The notes: generated by a model from the letters alone, not told the origin. DNA of 64,000 bases from Myxococcus fulvus (GCF_900111765.1 NZ_FOIB01000006.1:657711-721710); one strand, 5' to 3'. Shown: positions 38,676 to 48,092, counted from the stretch's first letter. A program made the numbers and translations.

Positions 38676-41135
38676 TTGAGGCACCCCGTTCTGTCGCGCA
38701 AGTCACTGCTCCCGCTGCTAGCGGTCGTCCTGTGGTCGCTCGTGCCCGGCTCCGTCCAGGCGCAGGTGAACGGGGGTGCGCCTTCCGAGGCCCCGGTTCC
38801 GAGCTCCCCTTCGCCCGCAACCCCGACTCCCGCGCGTCCCCCGGACGCCCCCGTCGACGAAGAGGCTCCCCCCGAGGACGGTGACCCCGACCGGGTGGTG
38901 GAGATTCGCGTCGAGGGCAACAAGCGCGTGGAGGCCGAGGCCATCCGTCGCGCCCTGCGCACCAAGGTGGGTCAGACGCTGGACGCGTCCAAGTCCTCCG
39001 AGGACCTCCGCGCCGTCTGGGCCCTGGGCTACTTCACCAACGTGGAGCTGCTCGTGCAGCGGCTGCCCCGGGGCGTGGCGTACGTGGTCCGCGTGGAAGA
39101 GCGGCCCATCGTCCGCGCCGTGAACCTCAAGGGCAACGAGGAGCTCAGCCGCGACGACCTCAAGGACGAGCTCGACGCCAAGCCCAACACCATCCTGGAC
39201 ATGGAAGCCGTGCGCAGCACGGTGAAGAAGATCCAGGCCAAGTACGTGGAGAAGGGCTACTTCCTCGCCGAGGTGACCCACCAGATCAAGCCCTCCGAGA
39301 CGGGGGGCAGCGTGGACGTCATCATCATCATCAACGAGCACGCCAAGGTGATGGTGAAGCAGATCACCTTCATCGGCGCGGAGAAGGTCCCCGCCCAGGA
39401 GCTCAAGGAGACGATGATCACCCGCGAGGGTGGCTACTTCTCCTTCTTCACCGGCGAGGGCACCTATCGCGAGGAGGCCTTCCAGCGCGACCTGGCCGTC
39501 ATCCAGATCGCCTACTTCGACCGGGGCTTCATCAACGTCAAGATCGACAAGCCCACCGTCCAGCTCTCCGCCGACAAGCGCTACATCTACATCACCCTGC
39601 GCATCGAAGAGGGTGAGGCCTACGACATCGGGAAGATCGACTTCTCCGGCGACCTGCTCGACGACGTGTCGAAGGAGCGCATGGCGCAGCTGATGAAGTC
39701 GACGCCGGGTCAGCGCTTCAACCGCTCGCAGCTGTCGCAGGACATCGTCGGCCTGTCGGACGTGTATTACGACCGGGGCTACGCGTACGCGAACATCAAC
39801 CCCGTCACCAGCGTCAACGCCAACAACCGCACGGTGGACCTGACCTTCGACGTGCAGAAGGGCCCGCAGGTCACCATCGAGCGCATCAACGTCGTCGGCA
39901 ACAGCAAGACGCGCGACAAGGTCATCCGCCGCGAGCTGCGCGTCTACGAGGGTGAGCTCTACAGCGGCACCGGCGTGCGCCGCAGCAAGGACCGCGTCAC
40001 CGCGCTGGGCTTCTTCGAGACGGTGGAGATCACCCAGAGCGCCGGCAGCACCGACGACACCATCGTCCTCCAGGTGGAGGTGAAGGAGAAGGCCACCGGC
40101 ACCTTCCAGGTGGGCCTGGGCTTCTCCAACGTGGAGAACTTCATCTTCACGGCGCAGATCGCCCAGAACAACTTCCTGGGCTGGGGCCAGAGCGTCTCCG
40201 CGTCCGCGCAGATTTCAGGCCTGCGCTCGCTGGTGCAGCTGTCGTTCTACGACCCGTACTTCCTGGACACGAACTACCTGCTGTCCGCGGAGTTCTTCCG
40301 CGTCCAGGCCGACTACGACGGCTTCATCCGCAACTCCACGGGCGGCACCGTCTCCATCGGCTACCAGTTCATCGACGACCTGCTGGGCACCATCGGCTAC
40401 ACCCGGGAATGGGTGAACGTGGAGGCGGGCTCGAACCTGGGCGCGGTGCTGCTGGCCAACCAGTTCCTGTCCGGCACCACCAGCGCGGCGCGCCTGTCGC
40501 TCTCGTTCGACCGCCGCGACAACCGCCTGTTCCCCTCGCGCGGCTTCATCCACTTCGGCTCGGTGGAGCTGGCCCCGGACTTCCTGGGCGGCACGTTCCT
40601 CTTCAACCGGTACACCGCGTACTCGCGCCTGTACTTCCCCATGCCGCTGGGCTTCGTCTTCAAGACGAACGCCACCATCGGCTACATCCAGCAGCTCGAC
40701 TCGAACAAGCCGCTGCCCATCTCCGAGCTGTACTACGTGGGTGGCATCAACAGCGTTCGCGGCTACTACCTGCGCAGCATCAGCCCCTCGGTGAAGGTGC
40801 CCCGCTCCGGCAGTCCGGACGCCACCGTCACGGACTTCCTCGTCGGCGGCAACAAGCAGCTCGTCTTCAACTTCGAGCTGGAGTTCCCCATCTTCGAGAA
40901 GGCCGGCCTGAGGGGTGTGCTCTTCTACGACGCCGGTAACGCCTTCGCGTCCAACGAGCGCTTCTTCCAGGACCGACAGAACGACCTGCCGCTCGGCCTC
41001 TTCCACTCGGCGGGCTTCGGCTTCCGGTGGTTCAGCCCCATCGGCCCGCTGCGCTTCGAGTGGGGCATCCCGCTCACCAGGCGGCCGGAAGACGACCGGA
41101 TTCTGTTCGAGTTCACTATCGGCAACTTCTTCTGA
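38676..41135 (+). CDS. bamA: BamA/Omp85 outer-membrane protein assembly factor
   Basis: BamA inserts beta-barrel proteins into the outer membrane. After a signal peptide (LLPLLAVVLWSLVPGSVQAQ) and a Pro-rich linker come five POTRA repeats. The first opens VVEIRVEGNKRVEAEAIRRAL, and later ones open ITFIGAEKVP, IDFSGDLLDD and INVVGNSKTRD. The C-terminal barrel has the VRGY-containing L6 signature (GGINSVRGYYLR) and ends in aromatic Phe. No ATG or GTG precedes the signal; TTG 38676 is chosen, with TTG 38646 as alternative. With that start the length is 819 residues. It begins the bamA-skp-lpxD-fabZ-lpxA order familiar from Gram-negative genomes. Confidence 0.94.
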   Translation: MRHPVLSRKSLLPLLAVVLWSLVPGSVQAQVNGGAPSEAPVPSSPSPATPTPARPPDAPVDEEAPPEDGDPDRVVEIRVEGNKRVEAEAIRRALRTKVGQTLDASKSSEDLRAVWALGYFTNVELLVQRLPRGVAYVVRVEERPIVRAVNLKGNEELSRDDLKDELDAKPNTILDMEAVRSTVKKIQAKYVEKGYFLAEVTHQIKPSETGGSVDVIIIINEHAKVMVKQITFIGAEKVPAQELKETMITREGGYFSFFTGEGTYREEAFQRDLAVIQIAYFDRGFINVKIDKPTVQLSADKRYIYITLRIEEGEAYDIGKIDFSGDLLDDVSKERMAQLMKSTPGQRFNRSQLSQDIVGLSDVYYDRGYAYANINPVTSVNANNRTVDLTFDVQKGPQVTIERINVVGNSKTRDKVIRRELRVYEGELYSGTGVRRSKDRVTALGFFETVEITQSAGSTDDTIVLQVEVKEKATGTFQVGLGFSNVENFIFTAQIAQNNFLGWGQSVSASAQISGLRSLVQLSFYDPYFLDTNYLLSAEFFRVQADYDGFIRNSTGGTVSIGYQFIDDLLGTIGYTREWVNVEAGSNLGAVLLANQFLSGTTSAARLSLSFDRRDNRLFPSRGFIHFGSVELAPDFLGGTFLFNRYTAYSRLYFPMPLGFVFKTNATIGYIQQLDSNKPLPISELYYVGGINSVRGYYLRSISPSVKVPRSGSPDATVTDFLVGGNKQLVFNFELEFPIFEKAGLRGVLFYDAGNAFASNERFFQDRQNDLPLGLFHSAGFGFRWFSPIGPLRFEWGIPLTRRPEDDRILFEFTIGNFF

Positions 41136-41238
41136 TAAGCCGTCGCCTGTCGTCCCGGCCCCGCCCTGGCGGGAAGGGTTGAACAAGCCCGGGCGTCTGA
41201 CGTCGGACCCTGTACCCTTCCCTGAGGAGCTGTTGAAC

Positions 41239-41796
41239 ATGTCGCTTCGCACCACTGTCGCGGCCTTGGCCGCCGTCCTGTCGCTTGCCCTGCCGGTGGC
41301 CGCCTCGGCCGCCGAACTGAAGGTCGCCTACGTGGACCTCCAGCGCGTCCTGCTCGAGGTGGATGACGGCAAGGCCGCCAAGGCCCGTCTCCAGAAGTGG
41401 TTGGATGACAAGCAGAAGGAGATCGACAAGGAGCAGACCGCCCTGCGCGCGGAGAAGGAGAACCTGGACAAGCAGGCGAGCGCCATGACGCCCGACGTCC
41501 GCGCCCAGAAGGAAGGCGACCTCCAGAAGAAGGTGATGGTGCTCGCCCAGAAGTGGGAGAAGAGCCGGGGCGAGGCGGCCAACAAGGAGCGCCAGGAGAT
41601 GGAGCCCATCATCAACAAGATCGACCAGGTGGTGGCCTCCATCGCGCAGCGCGATGACCTGGGCATGGTCCTGGACAAGCGTGACTCGGGCATCGTCTTC
41701 GCGAAGGCCCAGTACGACATCTCCAACGAGGTCATCCGGGCCTACAACGGCTCCGGCAAGAAGACGACGGCGGCCAAGGACGCCCCGACGAAGTAG
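41239..41796 (+). CDS. skp: Skp/OmpH periplasmic chaperone
   Basis: Skp holds unfolded outer-membrane proteins in the periplasm on their way to BamA. The 185-residue protein has a signal peptide (TTVAALAAVLSLALPVAASAAE), the family start KVAYVDLQRVLLEVDDGK and a long charged coiled-coil (about residues 45-130). ATG 41239 follows GAGGAG; an in-frame extension from 40915 runs back into bamA and is rejected. It lies between bamA and lpxD, its usual position. Confidence 0.93.
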   Translation: MSLRTTVAALAAVLSLALPVAASAAELKVAYVDLQRVLLEVDDGKAAKARLQKWLDDKQKEIDKEQTALRAEKENLDKQASAMTPDVRAQKEGDLQKKVMVLAQKWEKSRGEAANKERQEMEPIINKIDQVVASIAQRDDLGMVLDKRDSGIVFAKAQYDISNEVIRAYNGSGKKTTAAKDAPTK

Positions 41797-41808
41797 CCCC
41801 GCGCTCCC

Positions 41809-42873
41809 GTGAAGACCTCTCCCGCACCCCGACGGCTCGGGGAGCTCGCCGCCCTCGTCGGTGGCGAGCTTCTCGGCGACCCTGAGCAGCTCATCCACGG
41901 ACTCAACGGGCTCGAGGAAGCCGGCCCGGGAGACGTGTCCTTCTACGGAAACACGCGCTACCGCCGCCAGTTCGAGGCCTCCCGCGCCTCGGCTGTGCTG
42001 GTGGGCACCAGCGAGCCGGCCCGCGAGGGCGTGGCGCTGGTGCGCGTCTCCAACCCGCACCTGGCCTACGCGCGGCTCTTGCGCGTGTTCCACCCCGACG
42101 TGCGTCCCGCCCCCGGCATCCGTCCGGGCGCGTGGGTGCACCCGGAGGCCACCGTGCACCCGGAGGCCTCCGTGCTCGCCGGCGCGACGGTGGAGGCCGG
42201 CGCCAAGGTGGGCGCGCGCTCGGTGCTGTATCCCGGCGCCTACGTGGGCGAGCACGCCTCCGTCGGCGAGGACAGCGTGCTGCACCCCAACGTCACGGTG
42301 CGCGAGCGCTGTGTGGTGGGCTCTCGCGTCATCCTCCACGCCAGCAGCGTGGTGGGCGCGGACGGCTTCGGCTTCGCCTTCGACCCGGAAGGGGAGCAGG
42401 GGCCCCAGCACTTCAAGATTCCCCAGGTCGGCATCGTCCGCATCGAGGACGACGTCGAGGTGGGCGCGTGCACCTGCATCGATCGCGCGACGGTGGGCGA
42501 GACGGTGGTGGGGCGCGGCACCAAGCTCGACAACCTGGTGCAGATCGCCCACAACGTCCGGGTGGGGCCGCTGGCGCTCATCTGCGCGCAGGCGGGCGTG
42601 TCCGGCTCGGCCGAGGTGGGCACCGGCGTGGTGCTCGCCGGCCAGGTGGGCGTGGTGGGGCACATCCGCGTGGGTGACCTGGCCAAGGTCGGCGCCCAGT
42701 CCGGCGTGGCCCATGACGTCCCGGACGGACAGATCGTGAGCGGCAGCCCGGCCATCCCCCACCGTGAGTGGCTCCGGGCCAGCGCGGCCTCGGGGCAGGT
42801 GGCGGACCTGCTCAAGGAAATGCGCGCCCTGCGCAAAAGGGTGGAGCAGCTCGAGAAGGAGAAGGGCCCGTGA
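41809..42873 (+). CDS. lpxD: UDP-3-O-acylglucosamine N-acyltransferase LpxD
   Basis: LpxD adds the N-linked acyl chain in the third step of lipid A synthesis. The 354-residue protein has the N-terminal uridine-binding domain (LAALVGGELLGDPEQLIHGLNGLEEAGPGDVSFYGN). Left-handed hexapeptide repeats follow (about residues 105-310), with the catalytic His in LVQIAHNVRVG. A C-terminal helix ends the protein. GTG 41809 has no obvious ribosome site but fits the family start. Its stop overlaps fabZ by one base (TGATG). Confidence 0.96.
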   Translation: MKTSPAPRRLGELAALVGGELLGDPEQLIHGLNGLEEAGPGDVSFYGNTRYRRQFEASRASAVLVGTSEPAREGVALVRVSNPHLAYARLLRVFHPDVRPAPGIRPGAWVHPEATVHPEASVLAGATVEAGAKVGARSVLYPGAYVGEHASVGEDSVLHPNVTVRERCVVGSRVILHASSVVGADGFGFAFDPEGEQGPQHFKIPQVGIVRIEDDVEVGACTCIDRATVGETVVGRGTKLDNLVQIAHNVRVGPLALICAQAGVSGSAEVGTGVVLAGQVGVVGHIRVGDLAKVGAQSGVAHDVPDGQIVSGSPAIPHREWLRASAASGQVADLLKEMRALRKRVEQLEKEKGP

Positions 42874-43340
42874 TGGACATCGGCGAAATCCAGAACCTGC
42901 TGCCGCACCGGTACCCGTTCCTCCTCATCGACCGGGTCGTGGAAATCATCCCCGGCCAGCGCATCACCGCCTACAAGAACGTCACCATCAACGAGCCCTT
43001 CTTCAACGGCCACTTCCCTGGCCATCCGGTGATGCCGGGCGTGCTCATCCTGGAGGCGCTCGCCCAGGCCTCGGCCATCCTCGCGTACAAGAGCGAGAAC
43101 ATGGACCCGAGCCAGAAGGTGACCTACCTGATGGGCGTTGACGGAGCGCGCTTCCGCAAGCCGGTGGTGCCCGGAGACAGGCTGCAGCTCGGAATCGAAG
43201 TGCTGCGCCACAAGGGCGCCGTGTGGAAGACGAAGGGCACGGCGACGGTGGATGGCGTGAAGGTCGCCGAAGGCGAGTTCCTGGCCACGGTGGTGGACAA
43301 GGACAAGGGCGCGACGGCGGAAGAGGGCGCGGCGTCCTGA
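42873..43340 (+). CDS. fabZ: 3-hydroxyacyl-ACP dehydratase FabZ
   Basis: FabZ dehydrates 3-hydroxyacyl-ACP in fatty-acid elongation, competing with lipid A enzymes for the same substrate. The 155-residue hotdog-fold protein has catalytic His47 (NGHFPGHPVMPGVL) and Glu61 (LILEALAQA). ATG 42873 shares a base with the lpxD stop; a longer in-frame start at 42768 lies inside lpxD. The lpxD-fabZ-lpxA order is the classical arrangement. Confidence 0.97.
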   Translation: MDIGEIQNLLPHRYPFLLIDRVVEIIPGQRITAYKNVTINEPFFNGHFPGHPVMPGVLILEALAQASAILAYKSENMDPSQKVTYLMGVDGARFRKPVVPGDRLQLGIEVLRHKGAVWKTKGTATVDGVKVAEGEFLATVVDKDKGATAEEGAAS

Positions 43341-43369
43341 CCGCGGGCCCGCGAGGTAGAGGAGACGAC

Positions 43370-44146
43370 ATGGCTCAGGTTCATCCCACCGCGGTGGTTC
43401 ACCCCGATGCGCGTCTGCACGAGTCGGTCCACGTTGGACCCTACTCGGTCATCGGGCCGCAGGTGACGATTGGCGAGGGCTCCCACGTGGGCCCTCACGT
43501 CGTCATCGAGGGCCGCACGACGCTCGGTGCGCGCAACCGCATCTTCCAGTTCGCCTCGGTGGGGGCGGACCCGCAGGACCTCAAGTACGCGGGTGAGGAC
43601 ACCGAGCTCACGCTCGGCGACGACAACCAGATTCGCGAGTTCGTCACCCTGCACAAGGGCACGGCGGGCGGCGGTGGCGCGACGCGCGTCGGCAACGGCA
43701 ACCTCTTCATGGCCAACAGCCATGTCGCCCACGACTGCGTCGTCGGCGACGGGTGCCGCATCGGCAACGGGTCCGCGCTCGCGGGCCACGTGACGATGGA
43801 GGACCACGTCATCATCAGCGGCCTGGCGGCGGTGCACCAGTTCACGCGCCTGGGCCGCTTCGCCTTCATCTCTGGCGGGGCCATGGTGACGATGGACATC
43901 CCTCCGTACGCCACGGCGCAGGGAGACCGGGCGGAGCTGGTGGGGCTCAACACCGTGGGCCTGGAGCGCGGCGGCTTCACCAAGGACCAGATCGAGCGCA
44001 TCAAGGAGGCCCACCGCATCCTGTTCCGCTCCAAGCTGGGGCTGCAGGAGGCGCTGGGGCGGCTGCGCACGGAGCTGGGCGGCCACCCCGAAGTGGACCA
44101 CCTGGTGTCCTTCATCTCCCAGAGCAAGCGCGGCCTGACGCGCTAG
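43370..44146 (+). CDS. lpxA: UDP-N-acetylglucosamine O-acyltransferase LpxA
   Basis: LpxA starts lipid A synthesis by transferring 3-hydroxyacyl from ACP to UDP-GlcNAc. The 258-residue protein is a left-handed beta-helix of hexapeptide repeats with catalytic His121 (SHVAHDCVVG) and a C-terminal helical domain (GFTKDQIERIKEAHRILFRSKL). ATG 43370 follows AGAGGAG. It lies 29 bp after fabZ and directly before lpxI. Confidence 0.97.
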   Translation: MAQVHPTAVVHPDARLHESVHVGPYSVIGPQVTIGEGSHVGPHVVIEGRTTLGARNRIFQFASVGADPQDLKYAGEDTELTLGDDNQIREFVTLHKGTAGGGGATRVGNGNLFMANSHVAHDCVVGDGCRIGNGSALAGHVTMEDHVIISGLAAVHQFTRLGRFAFISGGAMVTMDIPPYATAQGDRAELVGLNTVGLERGGFTKDQIERIKEAHRILFRSKLGLQEALGRLRTELGGHPEVDHLVSFISQSKRGLTR

Positions 44147-44155
44147 GCTGTGGAC

Positions 44156-44977
44156 ATGGAGCACGCACCTCCGGACGGTCGAATCGGTCTCATCGCGGGC
44201 AACGGTCAGCTTCCCCTCTTGTTCGCGCGCGCCGCGCGGGCCCGGGGGCTGGAGGTGGTGGCCGTGGCCCACAAGGGCGAGACGAACCCGGCCCTGGCCT
44301 CGGAGGTCGGCTCGCTCACCTGGGTGCGGGTGGGGCAGGTCAACCGCATCCAGAAGGCCTTCGTCGCCGCGGGCGTGAAGCAGGCGGCCATGGCGGGCGG
44401 CATCGGCCGGGTGAAGGCCCTGTCCGAGGCCCGGCCCGATTTGGGCGCGGTGCGCATCATCTCCCGGCTGCGCAGCTTCCGGGATGACGCGCTGCTGCGC
44501 GCGGTGGCCGCGGACTTCGAGTCACGCGGCATCACCATCATCGCCCCCACGGACTTCCTCGGAGAGGTGCTGTGCCCCGAAGGGCACCTGGCCGGCCCCG
44601 AGCTCAGCCCCACGCAAGCGCAGGACGTGGCGCTGGGGCGCGAGGTGGCGGCGTTGCTGGGGCAGGCGGACGTGGGCCAGACGGTGGTGGTGCACCAGGG
44701 CCACGTGCTGGCGCTCGAGGCGGTGGAGGGCACGGACGAGGCCATCCGTCGGGGCGGCAAGCTGGGAGGCGCGGGCGCGGTGGTCGTCAAGCGCTGCAAG
44801 CCGCAGCAGGACCTGCGCTTCGATTTGCCCGCCGCGGGACCCCGCACGCTGGAGGTCATGAAGGAAGTGGGCGCCCGGGTGCTGGCGCTGGAGGCCGGGC
44901 GCACCGTGCTGCTGGACGCGCCGGAGCTCTTCGCCAACGCGCGCGCGGCGGGAATCACGCTCGTCGGCGTGCGGTAG
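44156..44977 (+). CDS. lpxI: UDP-2,3-diacylglucosamine pyrophosphatase LpxI
   Basis: LpxI hydrolyses UDP-2,3-diacylglucosamine to lipid X. It is the unrelated functional replacement of LpxH, found in alpha- and some delta-proteobacteria. The protein (273 residues from ATG 44156, or two more from GTG 44150) starts RIGLIAGNGQLPLLFARAAR and has MAGGIGRVKAL, the DUF1009 region APTDFLGEVL and LEAVEGTDEAIRRGG, and a C-terminal FDLPAAGPRTLEVMKEVGARVLALEAG. A short gap after lpxA shows they are co-transcribed. Confidence 0.94.
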   Translation: MEHAPPDGRIGLIAGNGQLPLLFARAARARGLEVVAVAHKGETNPALASEVGSLTWVRVGQVNRIQKAFVAAGVKQAAMAGGIGRVKALSEARPDLGAVRIISRLRSFRDDALLRAVAADFESRGITIIAPTDFLGEVLCPEGHLAGPELSPTQAQDVALGREVAALLGQADVGQTVVVHQGHVLALEAVEGTDEAIRRGGKLGGAGAVVVKRCKPQQDLRFDLPAAGPRTLEVMKEVGARVLALEAGRTVLLDAPELFANARAAGITLVGVR

Positions 44978-45097
44978 CGCGCGCCGCGTCCCGGCCCGGG
45001 TAGGAGAGGGCCTGGTGGCCGTCTCCCCGGCTGCCCTGGGATGTGTGGCGCGCGGGAATGAATGTCGGCGTGCTTCTCGCGTCTGGCTCGCGAGGCG

Positions 45098-45125
45098 TTT
45101 CCACGCTCGCGAAGCATTTCCACGC
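45098..45125. repeat. Direct repeat TTTCCACGC, 19 bp apart
   Basis: Two perfect 9-bp copies at 45098-45106 and 45117-45125 lie about two helical turns apart. The second overlaps a possible -35 (TTCCAC at 45118-45123) that is 16 bp from TACCCT at 45140-45145. This may be an activator site before the OmpA-like gene; chance is possible. Confidence 0.35.
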
Positions 45126-45216
45126 GGGGGACACCGTCCTACCCTGGCGCGGAGGAATCCACCCATCCGGGTCGCTGTTGCACGGCGACCCGCGACGCCG
45201 GAGTCGACGCCGCGCC

Positions 45217-46242
45217 ATGAATGCCCGCCTGGTTCTATTGCTCAGTCTTGTCGCCTCGACACCCCTGCCCGCGTTCGCCGACGCCATCCGCGTGTCCCTG
45301 GAGGGCCGGGCCGCGGTGGGTGAGAAGCTCCCGGCATTGCTCGTGCACATCGAGGAGCCCATCGCGGGCTTCGAGGTGAAGCTCAAACGCGACGACGGGA
45401 AGGTGGTCGACGTGAAGGGCGGCGGGAAGCCAGGCGTGACCCGGCGAATCGAGCTGGAGCAGCCCGAGGGCCGCTTCCACTACGAGGGCGAGCTGGTGGT
45501 GCGCTTCGCCAACGCCGAGTCGGGCAGCATGCCGTTGTCCTTCGACACGGAGCTCAACGGGCCGCTGCGCCTGGACGTGCGCCCGGAGGACGTGGACGTG
45601 CCGGGGCGCACGCTGCGCTTCCAGCTGTCGCGCCCCGCGGGCCGCGTGGAGCTCACCGTGCTGATGGACACGGGGAAGAAGGCCTTCGAGGGGGAGGTGG
45701 CCTTCAAGGGGGAGAAGGCGGGCACGCCGCTGTCATTGAGCTGGCCGGCCGCCGAGGGGAAGGTGATGAAGATTTCCCTCCGAGCCTTCGACACATCGGA
45801 CTTCTACACGGGTGTGGACCTCTTCCCGTGGCGCGTGGACATTCCCCATGAAGAGGTGGGCTTCGCCTCGGGGCGCGCGGACATTCCCGCCGCCGAGCGA
45901 GGCAAGCTGGACAGGAGCCATGCGTTGATTGCGGAGGCGCTGGCGAAATACGGCCGCTTCGCGGCGGTTCGTCTGTACGTGCTGGGCCACACGGACACCG
46001 TGGGCGCCACGGCGGACAACCGCGAGCTGTCGCTCAAGCGCGCGCGCAGCATCGCCGCCGCCTTCCGTCAGCGAGGGCTGAAGGTCCCCATCTTCTACGA
46101 GGGTTTTGGCGAGGAGTCCCCCGCGGTGCGGACTCCGGACGAGACGGCGGAGGCTGCCAATCGCCGGGCTGAATACATCATCGCGGTGGAGGACCCGGTG
46201 CTCGCCGGCGCTCCCTTCTCGCCGCGGTGGAGGAAGCTGTAG
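45217..46242 (+). CDS. OmpA-domain secreted or outer-membrane protein
   Basis: The 341-residue protein has a signal peptide (MNARLVLLLSLVASTPLPAFADA), a beta-rich central region of no known family (about residues 30-235), and a C-terminal OmpA-like peptidoglycan-binding domain (RLYVLGHTDTVGATADNRELSLKRA, about 240-325). There is no OmpA beta-barrel. ATG 45217 begins the signal; the longer frame from 45043 would bury it. It may link the envelope to peptidoglycan. It is followed 33 bp later by a lipoprotein gene. Confidence 0.82.
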   Translation: MNARLVLLLSLVASTPLPAFADAIRVSLEGRAAVGEKLPALLVHIEEPIAGFEVKLKRDDGKVVDVKGGGKPGVTRRIELEQPEGRFHYEGELVVRFANAESGSMPLSFDTELNGPLRLDVRPEDVDVPGRTLRFQLSRPAGRVELTVLMDTGKKAFEGEVAFKGEKAGTPLSLSWPAAEGKVMKISLRAFDTSDFYTGVDLFPWRVDIPHEEVGFASGRADIPAAERGKLDRSHALIAEALAKYGRFAAVRLYVLGHTDTVGATADNRELSLKRARSIAAAFRQRGLKVPIFYEGFGEESPAVRTPDETAEAANRRAEYIIAVEDPVLAGAPFSPRWRKL

Positions 46243-46275
46243 CGGACGGACGCAGTGACGAGGAGGTAGCAGCGG

Positions 46276-46734
46276 ATGGACCGATTCCAACGGTGGACCT
46301 GGGGCGTGGTGGGGATGGCGCTCCTGGTGGGGGCGGGCTGCGCGCATCAGGCGCCGCTCGCCGTGCGGCGGGAGGTGGAGGCGGACAAGTGCAGCCTGGT
46401 TCAATCCGTGTTGAAGGAACCGACACCGTCACGGGTGGTGGAGGAGATCGCCGCCCAGGGGCGCCACGAGCCCACGCCGGTGCGCGTGTACGTGCGTCGT
46501 CCGGAGCAGTCCATGCTGGAGCGCTTCTTCGAGGGGGATGAGCCCCGCTGTGGCGACTCCACCTTCAAGGTGGTGCAGGACAGCGTGCTGGACGCCGTCG
46601 TCGTCTACCTCCAGGAGATTCGTGAGGGCTACGCGTACGACGCGCGCCGCGCCGGCCCGGACGAGCTCACCCTGGAGGGCAAGCCCCAGGGGACGCTGCG
46701 CCGCGCGGGCCCCACCTGGGTCGTCGGCAACTAG
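46276..46734 (+). CDS. Predicted lipoprotein, uncharacterised
   Basis: This 152-residue protein has a lipoprotein signal (GVVGMALLVGAGC, lipid Cys at about residue 22) and no recognised domain. The mature part is charged, with TFKVVQDSVLDAVVVYLQEI as its most structured stretch and two further Cys (CSL and RCGD). GAGGAGG precedes the ATG. Its stop lies one base from the convergent MarC gene. It probably forms an operon with the OmpA-like gene. Confidence 0.65.
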   Translation: MDRFQRWTWGVVGMALLVGAGCAHQAPLAVRREVEADKCSLVQSVLKEPTPSRVVEEIAAQGRHEPTPVRVYVRRPEQSMLERFFEGDEPRCGDSTFKVVQDSVLDAVVVYLQEIREGYAYDARRAGPDELTLEGKPQGTLRRAGPTWVVGN

Positions 46735-46735
46735 G

Positions 46736-47368
46736 TTACTTCAGCAATTCCTTGGCGCCGTCCGCGATGAACTGCACGGCGATGGCGGCCAGGATGAGCC
46801 CCATGACGCGCTCGACGATGGCGACGCCGGACTGGCGCAGCACCCGCTGCACGAGCCCGGAGGCGCGCAGGATGAAGTAGCTGAACACGAACGTCAGGAT
46901 GATGGCCGCCAGCACCGGAAGGGTGGAGGTCATCGACTTGGAGTTGCCGCGGGCCATCAGCACCATGGCGGTGGCGATGGCTCCGGGCCCCGACAACAGC
47001 GGGATGGCGAGGGGGACGATGGCCACGTCCTCCTTCACCACGCCTTCCTGTTCCTCGGTGGGGGTGGTGCGCGTCTCGGACGGTCGCGCGCGCAGCATGT
47101 CCAGCGCGGTGATGAGCAGGAGGATTCCGCCCGCCACGCGGAAGGCCCCCAGCGACACGCCGAACACCTTGAAGATGATGGTGCCGAACAGGGCGAAGAA
47201 GGTCATCAGCCCGCACGCCACCAGACACGCGCGCATCGCCGTGCGGCGTATCTTCTCCTTCGAGTCCCCGGCCGTCATGGCCAGGAACAGCGGCACCACG
47301 CCGATGGGGTCCACCACGAAGAAGACCGCCGGCAGGGCGACGAGGAATTGCGTCAGGTAGTCCTTCAT
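46736..47368 (-). CDS. MarC-family integral membrane protein
   Basis: The 210-residue protein has six predicted helices. It shows the family motifs VVDPIGVVPLFLAM near the start and PLLSGPGAIATAMVLM in the middle. MarC proteins were once linked to multiple antibiotic resistance, but that link was not confirmed and the function remains unknown. ATG 47368 is preferred over GTG 47371. It ends one base from the plus-strand lipoprotein gene, with no room for a dedicated terminator. Confidence 0.88.
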   Translation of the reverse strand: MKDYLTQFLVALPAVFFVVDPIGVVPLFLAMTAGDSKEKIRRTAMRACLVACGLMTFFALFGTIIFKVFGVSLGAFRVAGGILLLITALDMLRARPSETRTTPTEEQEGVVKEDVAIVPLAIPLLSGPGAIATAMVLMARGNSKSMTSTLPVLAAIILTFVFSYFILRASGLVQRVLRQSGVAIVERVMGLILAAIAVQFIADGAKELLK

Positions 47369-47387
47369 CACCGCACGACCTTTGCGA

Positions 47388-48092
47388 CTACACCGTGAGG
47401 CGCAGCTTCCACACCATGGTGAGCGCCTCGGCGAAAATCTTCTTGCTCATCTTCGAGTGCCCCACGCGGCGGTCCTCGAAGATGATGGGGACCTCGCGCA
47501 CGGTGAAGCCGTTCTTCAGCGTGCGGTAGGTGAGCTCGATTTGAAACGCGTAGCCGGTGCTGTGTACGGCATCCAGGTCGAGGGTCTCCAGCACCCGGCG
47601 GTGGAAGCACTTGAAGCCCCCAGTCAAATCCTGCACGCCCACGCCGAGAATCGTGCGGGCATAGAGGCTGCCGCCGCGGCTGATGACCTGGCGGCCCACG
47701 CCCCAGTTCACCGTGCCGCCGCCCGTGACGTAGCGGCTGCCGAGCACCAGGTCCGCGCCCGCCTCGGCCGCGTCCATCAACCCGGGCAGATAGCGCGGGT
47801 CATGGCTGAAGTCCGCGTCCATCTCCAGGATGTACGTGTAGCCCTCCGCCAGGGCCCAGCGGAAGGCGGCGAGGTAGGCGCGACCCAGGCCCTCCTTCTT
47901 CTCGCGGTGGAGCACCCGCACGCGGGGCTCCTTGGCGGCGAGCTGGTCGGCGATGTGCCCCGTTCCGTCCGGCGAGTTGTCGTCGACGATGAGGATGTCG
48001 ACGCGCGGGTCGGCCTTGAGCACCGCCAGGGTGATGGCCTCGATGTTTTCCCGCTCGTTGTAGGTGGGGATGCAGACCAGCGCTGGGTTCAT
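47388..48092 (-). CDS. GT2 glycosyltransferase, dolichyl-/polyprenyl-phosphate mannosyltransferase-like
   Basis: The 234-residue enzyme transfers a sugar from a nucleotide donor to polyprenyl phosphate. It has the GT-A nucleotide-binding motif DILIVDDNSPDGTG, metal-binding EMDADFSHDP, LVLGSRYVTGGG and DLTGGFKCFHRR, all typical of the DPM1 family. It lacks the C-terminal membrane anchor of bacterial GtrB-like enzymes. ATG 48092 directly opens the domain (PALVCIPTYNERENI). It follows lpxB on the same strand by 17 bp, so they are co-transcribed. Confidence 0.9.
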   Translation of the reverse strand: MNPALVCIPTYNERENIEAITLAVLKADPRVDILIVDDNSPDGTGHIADQLAAKEPRVRVLHREKKEGLGRAYLAAFRWALAEGYTYILEMDADFSHDPRYLPGLMDAAEAGADLVLGSRYVTGGGTVNWGVGRQVISRGGSLYARTILGVGVQDLTGGFKCFHRRVLETLDLDAVHSTGYAFQIELTYRTLKNGFTVREVPIIFEDRRVGHSKMSKKIFAEALTMVWKLRLTV

